Shown: positions 52,907 to 61,029 of the stretch, piece by piece
Position numbering within the stretch: position 1 is the first letter of the stretch
How the letters are laid out: each line of letters starts with the position of its first letter
Assembly (NCBI GenBank): GCA_041391225.1
Contig: JAWKOL010000033.1
Span: forward strand, 9,262 to 73,261
DNA: 64,000 bases
Direction of reading: 5' to 3'
Source: RI-153 sp041391225
GTDB taxonomy: Bacteria > Chloroflexota > Anaerolineae > Caldilineales > Caldilineaceae
Notes under the pieces: model-generated
Told to the model about the DNA's origin: nothing
What the model saw: only the letters and a program-made list of their open reading frames with translations
Database searches by the model: none
Made by a program: the position numbers and the translations under genes

Positions 52907-54404
52907 ATGACGCAGAGTGTTGTTTCTCCTGAAGTGGCCGGCCGTTTGGCCCAGGCCATTGGCGCTCGGCTTTACCCCAACTCAGTTGCCCAGGATCACG
53001 CGATCACCTACTGCATGGTGAACGTGGATGCGGAACGCTATCTGGCGATCTTTGCGCCGGAAGGCGCCGATGTCCCCGCGGACTTTGAGGGCGAATCCAG
53101 CCAGGTGGAGGATGGCGGCGCGTGGACCGTTGTGCGCTGTCCGCGTACACCGGCCAACACGGCGGCGTTGCGGGAACGCTTCGAGTGGTTGCGCCCTGTG
53201 CCGTTGGGAACACAGACGTCGTTCGGCTTCGGTGACCGCATCGGCCTGGCCACGCCGGGGCATGTGCAATCGGCCAAGGGCGCGGGTGTGGCGCCGATCT
53301 TCACACAGCAGTCGGTGCGTGAGAACACACGCATTGGCCGCACACCGCAGCAGGTGATGGACGATGCCACTTGGGGCGTCTTCCAGGAAGGCTGGCGCAT
53401 GCCCTGGGGCGCCGACGCCGATCACGTGAAGGTGGTGGAGAGCCTGCCTGAGTTCGTCGCCGCCGGCTACACCTTTTACACCATCGATCCCAGCGATCAC
53501 GTGGACAATGACGCCGAGAGCGACGATGTGCCGACGCTACGTCGAAAAGTGGAGGCGCTGCCATACGATCTGCTGGGAACTACAGCCGCCGAACTGCAAG
53601 ATTTATATGCCGGACAGACGGTGAATCTTGGTGAGAAGACTTTGGTCTTCAGCCAGGAGAAGACGCCGCGCCGCCGCCAAATATGGACGCGCCATCGGCC
53701 ACGCCCGCACCGTCGCGCCTGAATTGACTGCGCAGATGTCGGGGCGCCCGTTTGAACTGGAGTTCTCCGTCGATGAGACCGACACACCCACCTCACCCCA
53801 CGAACACTACTTCATCGCCGCCGAACTCCACCGACTGAACATCCCGGTGGTGAGCCTGGCGCCCCGTTTTGTGGGCAAATTTGAGAAGGGCATCGACTAC
53901 ATTGGCGATCTTGACGAGTTCTCCGAGGCGCTGGCCTGGGATATCGCCATCATGCACCACTTCGGCGATTACAAGATCAGCGTCCACACCGGATCGGACA
54001 AGTTCAGCATCTATCCCATTGTGGCACGGGCCGCGCAAGGACGTGTCCACGTGAAGACAGCGGGGACCAGCTACCTGGAAGCGCTGCGTGTCATCGCCGC
54101 CGAAGACGTCGCCTTCTTCCGCGAGATTCTCGATTTCTCCCGCGATCATTTCGAGAAGGATCGCAAGAGCTACTACCTCTCGTGCGATGCGTCCAAAGTC
54201 CACGCCGCGGACACGTACACCGACGCCGAACTGCTGGATCTGCTCAACCAGGTCGATTCGCGCCAGGTGTTGCATGTCACCTTTGGCTCGGTGCTCGATC
54301 ATTACAGCGACCGGCTCAAGACCTTCCTGCGCAACCACGAAGCCGAGTACGAGGCCGTGTTGCTGACGCACTTTGCCAAGCATCTGGCGCCGCTGGCGGG
54401 TTGA
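52907..54404 (+). CDS. uxaE: Tagaturonate epimerase (UxaE), one frame break
   Basis: The sequence matches the UxaE family closely: LGTQTSFGFGDRIGLATPGHV, APIFTQQSVRENTRIGRTPQQVMDDATWGVFQEG, MPWGADADHVK, TFYTIDPSDHVDNDA, FEKGIDYIGDLDEF, SVHTGSDKFSIYPI, GRVHVKTAGTSYLEALRVIA and VLHVTFGSVLDHYS. UxaE interconverts D-tagaturonate and D-fructuronate, replacing the reduction-oxidation bypass in hexuronate catabolism. The start is ATG 52907 with AAAAGGAG eight bases before. Near 53665 one base is missing in a run of CGC triplets; restoring it joins QEKT with AAAKYGRAIG. The repaired protein has about 497 residues. The next gene is an SDR of the fructuronate-reductase type. Confidence 0.92.
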
Positions 54405-54412
54405 CCGCGCAC

Positions 54413-54440
54413 GACTGACGACGGATGATGGACGACTGAA
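54413..54440. repeat. Heptad array (CGACTGA type)
   Basis: Units CGACTGA, CGACGGA, TGATGGA, CGACTGA lie ten bases after the uxaE stop. Confidence 0.8.
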
Positions 54441-54474
54441 GTCCAGACCACCACACGAAAGCAAACACCACATC

Positions 54475-55296
54475 ATGAACACAACCAATCTTTTCTCTCT
54501 CCAAGGCAAGGTCGCCATCGTCACCGGTGGGACGGGCGTGCTGGGCGGCGCGATTGCGCGCGGATTGGCCGGCGCCGGTGCGCAGGTGGCGATCCTGGGG
54601 CGGCGGGCCGAACAGGCCGAAGCCGTGGCGCAGGCCCTGGTGGCCGACGGCGGGCAGGCGATGGCCACCCCCGCTGATGTCCTCAAGCGCGAGGATCTGG
54701 AGGCCGTGCGCGGGCAGCTTCTATCGAAATGGGGGCGCATCGATGTGCTGGTCAACGCGGCGGGGGGCAACATGCCTGGGGCCACCATCGTGGGCGAGCG
54801 CACCTTTTTCAACATGGATCTGTCGGCGCTGGATGCGGTGATGGGGTTAAACTTCACCGGCAGCGTGCTGCCCAGCCAGGTCTTCGGTGCAGCGATGGTG
54901 GAAGCGGGCAGCGGCTCGATCATCAACATCTCGTCGATGGCAGCGGCCAAAGTGCTGACCCGAGTGATGGGCTACAGCGCGGCCAAAGCGGCCATCGACA
55001 ACTTCACGCGCTGGCTGGCCACAGAATTGGCGTTGAAGTACAAAGCGCCGTTGCGCGTCAACGCCATTGCCCCCGGTTTCTTCATCGGCGAGCAAAACCG
55101 CGACCTGCTGCTTCAGCCCGACGGCAGCCTCACCGCGCGCGGACAGCAGATCGTCGATCACACACCCATGGGCCGCTTCGGCGAACCCGACGAACTTGTG
55201 GGTACGGCGGTATGGCTGGCAAGCGAGGCATCACGCTTCGTCACCGGCATCGTTGTGCCGGTGGACGGCGGCTTCTCCGCATTCAGCGGTGTGTGA
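54475..55296 (+). CDS. SDR oxidoreductase, probable D-mannonate/fructuronate oxidoreductase
   Basis: The 273-residue SDR has TGGTGVLGGAIARGL (NAD-binding), DVLKREDLEAV, VLVNAAGGNMPGATIVGE, IINISSMAA, the catalytic MGYSAAKAAIDNFTRWLATEL (Tyr-X3-Lys) and AIAPGFFIGEQNRDLLLQPDG with the C-terminal SRFVTGIVVPVDGGFSAFSGV. The GGNMPGAT and FF-IGEQNR stretches are typical of the SDR-type mannonate dehydrogenases found with UxuA or UxaE. It would reduce fructuronate to mannonate after UxaE, giving a tagaturonate-to-mannonate path. UxuA (mannonate dehydratase) is not in the window. Start ATG 54475. Confidence 0.88.
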   Translation: MNTTNLFSLQGKVAIVTGGTGVLGGAIARGLAGAGAQVAILGRRAEQAEAVAQALVADGGQAMATPADVLKREDLEAVRGQLLSKWGRIDVLVNAAGGNMPGATIVGERTFFNMDLSALDAVMGLNFTGSVLPSQVFGAAMVEAGSGSIINISSMAAAKVLTRVMGYSAAKAAIDNFTRWLATELALKYKAPLRVNAIAPGFFIGEQNRDLLLQPDGSLTARGQQIVDHTPMGRFGEPDELVGTAVWLASEASRFVTGIVVPVDGGFSAFSGV

Positions 55297-55300
55297 ATGA

Positions 55301-55341
55301 GGGGGGATCGGGGACTAGGGATCCCTAATCACCCCTCCCCC
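55301..55341. repeat. Heptad inverted repeat (GGGGATC type)
   Basis: Units GGGGATC, GGGGACT, AGGGATC and the complement CCTAATC, ACCCCTC form a short hairpin directly after the SDR stop. Confidence 0.8.
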
Positions 55342-55347
55342 ACTTAA

Positions 55348-55377
55348 TTGTCATGCGCAATTAGATTGTGATAAAAT
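55348..55377 (+). promoter_or_regulatory. Predicted rex promoter with a possible Rex half-site
   Basis: TTGTCA (55348-55353) and TAAAAT (55372-55377) are 18 bases apart. TTGTGA directly before the -10 box matches one half of the Rex operator TTGTGA-N6-TCACAA, but no good second half is visible. Confidence 0.55.
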
Positions 55378-55449
55378 TCGCTGATGGCTTAAAGAGCCTG
55401 AGCCACCTCGCCAATTGATTCATTTTCACCTGACGCTAACTGACCGCTT

Positions 55450-56097
55450 ATGAGATCGACCAAGGCGCCTGCAAAGCGCAGCAAGAGTGACATCCCCGAT
55501 ATCGTGATTGGCCGCTTGCCGGTCTATTTGCGCACCCTGAACCTGCTGGCAAGCGAAGGCCGTGAAGTCACTTCGAGCCAGGAACTGGGTGAGCATTTGG
55601 GCATCAGTTCGGCGCAGATCCGAAAGGACCTGAGCCATTTCGGCGAGTTTGGCAAGCAGGGGACAGGATACAACATCCCGTATCTGTGCAAGCAACTCCA
55701 GAAGATTCTGAACGTGGACAAGGTTTGGTCGGTGGTGTTGGTGGGGGCCGGTTCTTTGGGCAACGCCATTGCCAACTACAATGGCTTCGAGAGCAGGGGA
55801 TTTCGTGTCGCTGCGATTTTTGATGAAGATCCGCAGAAGATTGGCGCCCAGGTGGGCGCGCTTACGGTCGAATCGACCGGGGTGCTAGCGGAACGCATCA
55901 AAGAATTGGACGCGCACATCGCCGTCATTGCTGTGCCAGTGCAGGCAGCGCAACGAGTGGCGGATTACCTCATCGAATGTGGCATCACCAGCATCCTCTG
56001 CTATGCGCCGATTACGCTGGCTTCTCCTCCCCATGTGCGCGTGGAATACATCGATCCGGTGATCCACTTCCAGCACATGACCTACTACCTTGGTTGA
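55450..56097 (+). CDS. rex: Redox-sensing transcriptional repressor Rex
   Basis: The 215-residue product has an N-terminal winged helix (LPVYLRTLNLLASEGREVTSSQELGEHLGISSAQIRKDLSHFGEFGKQGTGYN) and a C-terminal NAD(H)-binding Rossmann domain (VLVGAGSLGNAIANYNGFESRGF, then IAVIAVPVQAAQRVADYLIECGI). All are family-diagnostic. Rex leaves DNA when NADH rises and controls fermentation and respiration genes. The start ATG 55450 has no strong ribosome site. It meets rsmG tail-to-tail with zero gap (stops at 56097 and 56098). Confidence 0.95.
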   Translation: MRSTKAPAKRSKSDIPDIVIGRLPVYLRTLNLLASEGREVTSSQELGEHLGISSAQIRKDLSHFGEFGKQGTGYNIPYLCKQLQKILNVDKVWSVVLVGAGSLGNAIANYNGFESRGFRVAAIFDEDPQKIGAQVGALTVESTGVLAERIKELDAHIAVIAVPVQAAQRVADYLIECGITSILCYAPITLASPPHVRVEYIDPVIHFQHMTYYLG

Positions 56098-56832
56098 TCA
56101 GAGTGGATTTTTGCGCGGGAGTCCTCGTTGACGGGGGTACGCCTGCGGGGTGCGATTCACCTTTTTGATCAGGAGCACGCGGCGCTCTTCGGGCAGAAAT
56201 GGCACCGACACTGGCGCGAAGCGCACAGTTTCTCCCCCTAGTTTGGCAATGGCTTTCTGCGCCTCCATGAATTCCTCGGCGGCGCTTGGCCCTTTGTAGG
56301 CCATCACATATCCACCGCGACGTGCAAAAGGCAACAGGTATTCCACCAGTGTGTTGAGCCTGGCCACAGCCCGCGCCATCACCAGATCGAACTGTTCGCG
56401 GTAGGTGTCCTGCTGCCCCAGTTCTTCGGCGCGGCCCTGTACAACGTCTACATCGGTCAGTTTTAACGCTTTGACCACCTCTTGCAAGAAGGTTATCTTT
56501 TTGCCGGTGCCATCCAGCAGCGTCAGTTGTAGAGACGGCCAGGCGATCTTGAGCGGAATACCTGGGAAGCCGGCGCCTGAACCTACGTCGATGGCGCGCA
56601 GCGCATTTTGCGGCGGGATAGATGCGCCCAATTCCCCGGCGATGAGCGGCAACCCCACCAGGCTATCGAGGAAGTGTTTTGTCTGCACGCCTTCGAGATC
56701 CTCGATGGCGGTGAGGTTCATCTTCTGATTCCAGTCCACCAGAAGCTCAAAATACGTCTGGAATTGAGCACTCTGTTGTGCCGAAAGTGGAAAACCGAGT
56801 TGGGCCGCGCCCTCGTCTACAAAAGCCATCAA
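56098..56832 (-). CDS. rsmG: 16S rRNA (guanine-527-N7)-methyltransferase RsmG
   Basis: The 244-residue protein shows RsmG motifs: LLVDWNQKMNLTAIEDLEGVQTKHFLDSL, the SAM-binding IDVGSGAGFPGIPL, QGRAEEL, FDLVMARAVARLNTLVEYLLP and GGYVMAYKGPSAAEE. It methylates G527 of 16S rRNA in the 530 loop; loss gives low-level streptomycin resistance. The usual mnmG/parA/parB neighbours (gidA-gidB arrangement) are absent. Two adjacent ATG codons (56832, 56829) are possible starts. Confidence 0.96.
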   Translation of the reverse strand: MMAFVDEGAAQLGFPLSAQQSAQFQTYFELLVDWNQKMNLTAIEDLEGVQTKHFLDSLVGLPLIAGELGASIPPQNALRAIDVGSGAGFPGIPLKIAWPSLQLTLLDGTGKKITFLQEVVKALKLTDVDVVQGRAEELGQQDTYREQFDLVMARAVARLNTLVEYLLPFARRGGYVMAYKGPSAAEEFMEAQKAIAKLGGETVRFAPVSVPFLPEERRVLLIKKVNRTPQAYPRQRGLPRKNPL

Positions 56833-56945
56833 GGTGTCTACTCCTTTTTGTACTCCTGGCCGTCGCGCTGCACTTGGATCGTCGCCTGTGCAGATGAATT
56901 GCGCTCATTGTACCACAGCGATGTACCCCAGGCTCCCACTTTGTT

Positions 56946-57002
56946 TTGACAGCGCTTTGCCCTACACCGTATAATTTTATTCAAAGTTGTCATAAAAATT
57001 AT
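56946..57002 (+). promoter_or_regulatory. Promoter with inverted repeat in front of the DtxR-type regulator
   Basis: TTGACA (56946-56951) and TATAAT (56970-56975), 18 bases apart, form an exact consensus. An inverted repeat ATAATTTTAT (56971-56980)/ATAAAAATTAT (56992-57002) covers -10 to about +15 and is a likely operator, possibly for the regulator itself. Confidence 0.85.
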
Positions 57003-57041
57003 GGCTTTGAGCATCTAGATGCCCCCAACGATAGAGCGTCG

Positions 57042-57767
57042 ATGAAAACTTTTTGCGGACTGACAACCGACGGAATGCTGGATTACCTCGCGAGTATCTA
57101 CAAGCTCGACCAGCAGGATCACAAAGTGACCACCAGGGCCCTGGCCGACAGGATGCATGTTTCGGCAGCGGCCGTGAGCAGTATGCTGAAACGGCTGGAA
57201 GAAGCGGCGCTGATCGAACGATCCGGCGCGGATGGTGTCACGTTGACCGATCAGGGACGCTTGGCCGCTCTGCAACTGATCCGCCGCCATCGGTTGATCG
57301 AGGTTTTTTTGGTGGAGATCATGCAGTATAGCTGGGATCAGGTGGAATCGGAAGCGCACCGGCTGGAACATGCCGTAAGCGTGGCTTTCGAGGAACGCAT
57401 GGACGAGTTGTGCGGCTATCCGACACACTGCCCGCACGGTGATCCTATCCCCACCAAAGATGGCGAAATGCCCGAAGATACCACCGTAGCGCTGATCAAA
57501 ATGGCGCATGGTCAACAAGGCGCCATCCGCCGCGTGGCCACCAACGACGCTCGTATTCTGCGCTACCTGACACGGCTTGGCCTTGAGCCTGGTCAGCAGG
57601 TGCGACTGATCGAGATTGCGCCGTTTAACGGTCCTGTTTCGGTGGAGCGACTGGCGGCGCAAAATGGACATGCACCCGTCGCGGCGGATCAGCAGATCCT
57701 GGGGCATGAGCTGGCCAGTCTCCTCTATGTCGAACCACACCCAGAAGGCATTCTGGCTGCTTCCTGA
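57042..57767 (+). CDS. DtxR/MntR-family metal-dependent transcriptional regulator
   Basis: The 241-residue protein has a DtxR winged-helix (LDYLASIYKLDQQDHKVTTRALADRMHVSAAAVSSMLKRLEEAALI), a metal-binding dimer domain (HRLIEVFLVEIMQYSWDQVESEAHRLEHAVSVAFEERMDELCGYPTHCPHGDPIP, where Glu, His and Cys-X-Pro-X-His are the family ligands) and a C-terminal SH3/FeoA-like domain (RILRYLTRLGLEPGQQVRLIEIAPFNGPVSV). The presence of the third domain favours iron (IdeR-like) over manganese (MntR lacks it). ATG 57042 follows the promoter; an earlier ATG at 56946 overlaps the -35 box and is rejected. It precedes a Nudix gene. Confidence 0.93.
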   Translation: MKTFCGLTTDGMLDYLASIYKLDQQDHKVTTRALADRMHVSAAAVSSMLKRLEEAALIERSGADGVTLTDQGRLAALQLIRRHRLIEVFLVEIMQYSWDQVESEAHRLEHAVSVAFEERMDELCGYPTHCPHGDPIPTKDGEMPEDTTVALIKMAHGQQGAIRRVATNDARILRYLTRLGLEPGQQVRLIEIAPFNGPVSVERLAAQNGHAPVAADQQILGHELASLLYVEPHPEGILAAS

Positions 57768-57831
57768 ATTTATCGGACTCTCCAATCCGTGTCCACAATT
57801 CTCTGGACGAACTTAGACGAAAGATAATCGC

Positions 57832-58290
57832 ATGGAGATTAAGCGGTATCGCGCCGCCGGCGGCGTGGTTGTGCAGCAGGGCCTCGTGGACGGCTTGGAT
57901 GCGGAGCAGACCTACGTGCTTGTGCTGGATCGCCCTACGCGCGGCGAAGTACGTCTGCCCAAAGGACATATCGAGGTAGGCGAAAGCGATGCAAGCGCCG
58001 CCCTGCGTGAGACGGCCGAAGAAGCGGGTTACGCCGATCTGCGTGTCTTGGCCGACTTGGGGCATCAGCAGGTGGCGTATGACTACAAAGGCTATCACTA
58101 CATCCGCGAAGAGCGATACTTCCTCATGCAATTGGCATCCGATACACGGCAAGCCCAGGCCGAGGAAGATGCGGCGCAGTTCCAGGTGCGGTGGGTCACC
58201 GTAGACGAAGCGCTGACGGAACTGAGCTTTGATGCCGAAAGGCGCTGGCTGGAACGCGCAAGCGTCGTCCTGGCGCGACAGGCATCTTGA
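57832..58290 (+). CDS. Nudix hydrolase
   Basis: The 152-residue protein has a complete Nudix box, GHIEVGESDASAALRETAEEAG (G-X5-E-X7-REUXEEXGU, here ending RETAEEAGY), and begins RYRAAGGVVVQQG as in MutT-like enzymes. The box binds Mg2+ and cleaves a nucleoside diphosphate linked to another group. Possible substrates are diadenosine polyphosphates or dinucleotides; sequence does not decide. The FLMQLASDTRQAQAEED segment favours the Ap4A-hydrolase-like group weakly. A good terminator follows. Confidence 0.9.
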   Translation: MEIKRYRAAGGVVVQQGLVDGLDAEQTYVLVLDRPTRGEVRLPKGHIEVGESDASAALRETAEEAGYADLRVLADLGHQQVAYDYKGYHYIREERYFLMQLASDTRQAQAEEDAAQFQVRWVTVDEALTELSFDAERRWLERASVVLARQAS

Positions 58291-58308
58291 ACCAACTACA
58301 CCAATAAC

Positions 58309-58341
58309 AAAAAGCCAAGGAAATCAATCCTTGGCTTTTTT
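58309..58341. terminator. Bidirectional rho-independent terminator
   Basis: GCCAAGG (58314-58320) pairs with CCTTGGC (58329-58335), flanked by AAAAA and TTTTTT. Confidence 0.92.
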
Positions 58342-58542
58342 GATCACAGACTATCCTGTTGTATTGCTTTGATCTTGCTGCAAACGGTTGATGCCAAGCG
58401 GAGATGTGGACTGCGTCTACGGCAGGCACTGGTCAACGCGCGGACGCGCGACAAGTGTCTATGCGTAAATTCACAGCAGCCAGACGAAACAATCCAGTGT
58501 GAGCTGATTGTACTGCTGCGCACTGTTATTTACGGATAGACA

Positions 58543-58761
58543 CTAAGTGCGATACCGGTAGACAACACGCCCACGTGTCAGATCGTAGGGGCTCATCTCC
58601 ACTTTGACCCGATCACCAAGCAGCACCCGGATGTAGTACTTTCGCATTTTCCCGGAAAGATAGGCCAGCACTTCGTGACCATTCTCCAGTTCCACTCGGA
58701 ACGTTGCATTGGGAAGCGTTTCGGTGATCTTCCCATCGAACGTGACTGTTTCCTCTGCCAT
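58543..58761 (-). CDS. infA: Translation initiation factor IF-1
   Basis: The 72-residue product is a full-length IF-1: VTFDGKITETLPNATFRVELENGHEVLAYLSGKMRKYYIRVLLGDRVKVEMSPYDLTRGRVVYR. It is an OB-fold protein that binds the A site of the 30S subunit and helps IF-2 and IF-3. I chose ATG 58761, with GGAGATGT just upstream. It is downstream of rpsU and rpsA on the same strand. It is not beside rpmJ/rpsM as in the usual spc-alpha operon, an unusual position. Confidence 0.97.
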   Translation of the reverse strand: MAEETVTFDGKITETLPNATFRVELENGHEVLAYLSGKMRKYYIRVLLGDRVKVEMSPYDLTRGRVVYRYRT

Positions 58762-58917
58762 ACATCTCCATTCAGTGTTGGTTAACACAGGTTGGTGTCT
58801 TTGGATCTATCCTGAAAATACAGTGCGCAGCAGAACATCCACTCTGAATTGGTGAAACTCGCCGGGCTGCTGTGAATTTCTGGATAGACTCTCCATCAAA
58901 AACACCCGAAAACACAA

Positions 58918-59109
58918 TCAGTCGGCCCGCACGGATACACGGCGCGCTTTGCGGATTGCCTTTTGCTTCTTGATGCGTCGAATTTCGCTCTTCGACGTGA
59001 ACCATCGCTTCTGCCGCACAATGGGCAGGATACGCGCCTCGGCAACGGCTTTGCGGAAGCGGCGCAGCAGGCTCTCTTGGGATTCTCCTGGTCGGAGTTC
59101 TACGCTCAT
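58918..59109 (-). CDS. rpsU: Small ribosomal subunit protein bS21
   Basis: The 63-residue basic protein starts MSVELRPGESQESLLRRFRKAVAEARILPIVRQKRWF, then ends with SEIRRIKKQKAIRKARRVSV, the bS21 pattern. bS21 sits next to the 3' end of 16S rRNA and helps base pairing between mRNA and the anti-Shine-Dalgarno. ATG 59109 is preceded by GGGGGTG. The gene lies between rpsA and infA, all minus strand. Confidence 0.96.
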   Translation of the reverse strand: MSVELRPGESQESLLRRFRKAVAEARILPIVRQKRWFTSKSEIRRIKKQKAIRKARRVSVRAD

Positions 59110-59264
59110 GGGATTCACCCCCTTTCACAGCGATGCTAAGTGCTTCCTCGAAAGCCTCATTGGCCCGATGACATCGGTTATGCGGTTTCAGGCAAGCACC
59201 AAATGAACCATTGTTTCGACATCGCACGGAGGGCTATCTCTGCACGCGACTGCCGGACACAAGA

Positions 59265-59321
59265 AACCTGTCAGCGCGTGACTGAGATCTAGTCCAGTCA
59301 CATGAGAACGTCTGACAGGTT
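59265..59321 (-). promoter_or_regulatory. Long structured hairpin between rpsA and rpsU
   Basis: AACCTGTCAG (59265-59274) pairs with CTGACAGGTT (59312-59321); inside, GTGACTG (59278-59284) pairs with CAGTCAC (59295-59301). No T-run follows. It lies 150-210 bases before rpsU and 100-150 after rpsA, a position for a ribosomal-protein-controlled mRNA leader. Confidence 0.65.
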
Positions 59322-59418
59322 CCTAATTATACGTGAAAACCAAGCTGCGGGCAAAAAACTATGACGCCTACAGCCGGTGCGTTTCTTGTACGGCCTTATT
59401 GTGGCTGAGGGCCGCTGT

Positions 59419-60729
59419 TTACTCTTCTGGGTCGGTCTCCAGTGCAGCTTCGGCTTCCGGCTCGGTTTGCTCGGCTTGCACCGGTTCACTTTCGGGATCG
59501 ACATCTGCCTCGGCGTGTACTTCTTCTTCGGCCTCGGACGGCGTGTCTTCAGTTTCTTGCAGTTCCTGAGCCACCAGTTCGTCGGCCTGGCGACGGCTGA
59601 GGCCGATACGCTGACGGTCGGCATCCACACGTAGGATCTTGACGGCGACGCGATTGCCAGGTTCTACTGTGCGTAGCGGCTCGGCCACGGCAATATCGGC
59701 CAGTTCGCTGATGTGAATCAGGCCCTCGACACCGGGTTCGAGCTGAGCAAAGGCGCCGAAGTCGACCACCCGGGTAATGGTGACGAGCACCGTCTGGCCG
59801 GGTTTGTAGCGTTCTTCGATGCTTTCCCACGGGTTGGGCAGCAGCTTCTTGCGGCTTAGGGCGATCCGGCTGCGATCTGCATCCAGGCGTAGGATCTCGA
59901 CTTGGATGATGTCGCCAACCTTGAGCACATCGCGCGGATGGCTGACCGGCGTCCAGCCGATTTCGCTGACGTGGAGCAGGCCGTCGGCCCCGCCGATGTC
60001 GACGAAGGCGCCGAACGGGCGCAGGCTGCGCACTTCGCCCTGCACCACATCGCCCACTTTCAGCTCGGCGAACAGCTCATTCTTGCGCTGCGAGCGGTAT
60101 TCGCGTTCGGCGTAGCGGTGCGAGAGCACCAACCGCCGCCGTCGTCGTTCAACTTCGATGACTTTGGCTGGCAACGACTGACCGATCATCTCTTCGAGTT
60201 GATCGTTGCGCTCGTCTTCGTTCATGTTGCGCGGCAACCCGACCACGTGCGAGGCGGGGATGAATCCACGCAGGTGACCGAACGTCACCAACAGGCCGCC
60301 CTTGTTGTAACCGACGACTTCGTAGGTATCGATGTCGCCGCTTTCGAGCAGCTTTTCGGCAGTCAGCCAATCCTGCTTTTGCAGCGCGTCGGCGATGCTG
60401 AGGATCAACATCACTTCGTCGGTGGTCAGCTTGCTCACCACCACAGGGACGGTGTCCCCTTCGCGCAGGTTCTTGACGTATTCACTTTCCAGGCGCGCCA
60501 GATCTGACTGCGGGACGACGCCGTCGCGCTTTGCGCCGACGTTGACCAGCATTTCGTGTGAGCGAATCTCGACGATCATGCCCTCACGCAGATCCCCACG
60601 TTCAGGCAGGCTCAGATCTTCGTCACCGGCCAGATACTGTTCGAACAACTCACGATCTGCGGCATTCTGATCGTCGTCGGGGTTCTCAAAGCGGTGAAGC
60701 CCTTCGCTATAGCGTTCTGACTCAATCAT
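59419..60729 (-). CDS. rpsA: Small ribosomal subunit protein bS1
   Basis: The 436-residue protein has four S1 OB-repeats: residues about 46-115 (GMIVEIRSHEMLVNVGAKRDGVVPQSDL), 130-200 (NKGGLLVTFGHLRGFIPASHVV), 215-290 (GDVVQGEVRSLRPFGAFVDIGGADGLLHVSEIGW) and 300-375 (GQTVLVTITRVVDFGAFAQLEPGVEGLIHISEL), followed by an acidic Glu/Pro tail of about 50 residues. A four-repeat S1 of this size is usual outside Proteobacteria. S1 binds mRNA and unfolds the initiation region. I chose ATG 60729 (MIESERYSEGL). It is followed on the same strand by rpsU and infA. Confidence 0.96.
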   Translation of the reverse strand: MIESERYSEGLHRFENPDDDQNAADRELFEQYLAGDEDLSLPERGDLREGMIVEIRSHEMLVNVGAKRDGVVPQSDLARLESEYVKNLREGDTVPVVVSKLTTDEVMLILSIADALQKQDWLTAEKLLESGDIDTYEVVGYNKGGLLVTFGHLRGFIPASHVVGLPRNMNEDERNDQLEEMIGQSLPAKVIEVERRRRRLVLSHRYAEREYRSQRKNELFAELKVGDVVQGEVRSLRPFGAFVDIGGADGLLHVSEIGWTPVSHPRDVLKVGDIIQVEILRLDADRSRIALSRKKLLPNPWESIEERYKPGQTVLVTITRVVDFGAFAQLEPGVEGLIHISELADIAVAEPLRTVEPGNRVAVKILRVDADRQRIGLSRRQADELVAQELQETEDTPSEAEEEVHAEADVDPESEPVQAEQTEPEAEAALETDPEE

Positions 60730-60921
60730 CGTGCTTCTTCCAAAGGTGGATTTGGGTTTGATAACGTCGGACACATGCCGGGAGATGACAATGTATCCCA
60801 AACGTAGAAGGCCAATGTACTGCCCCCAAGACTCCGCCGCAAGCAGCCCGGCTCGTCGAACGTGTCACAAAAGTTTGCGAAGAGCGGAGTAAAGATACAG
60901 TTATTGTTTATCCGTAAGGGG

Positions 60922-60950
60922 ATTATATCAGCCGGAATAGGGGGCGTCAA
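60922..60950 (-). promoter_or_regulatory. Strong predicted rpsA promoter
   Basis: TTGACG (60945-60950) and TATAAT (60922-60927) are 17 bases apart on the minus strand, about 190 bases before the rpsA start. The leader between holds no gene. Confidence 0.88.
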
Positions 60951-61029
60951 GGCGAATTCATTACAATTGAGTGGGCATTACTTGCCGGTGAGTTAAGATT
61001 GGTGTAATGCGTGCGGTGATGGGGTGGCG

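Noticed and set aside
55348..55377. A full Rex operator in front of rex
   Set aside because: Only one TTGTGA half-site is present; the required inverted TCACAA half is not found at six-base spacing.
59265..59321. Possible tRNA between rpsA and rpsU
   Set aside because: Only nested hairpins are present; there is no TTCGA loop, anticodon arm or CCA-like end in the right places.
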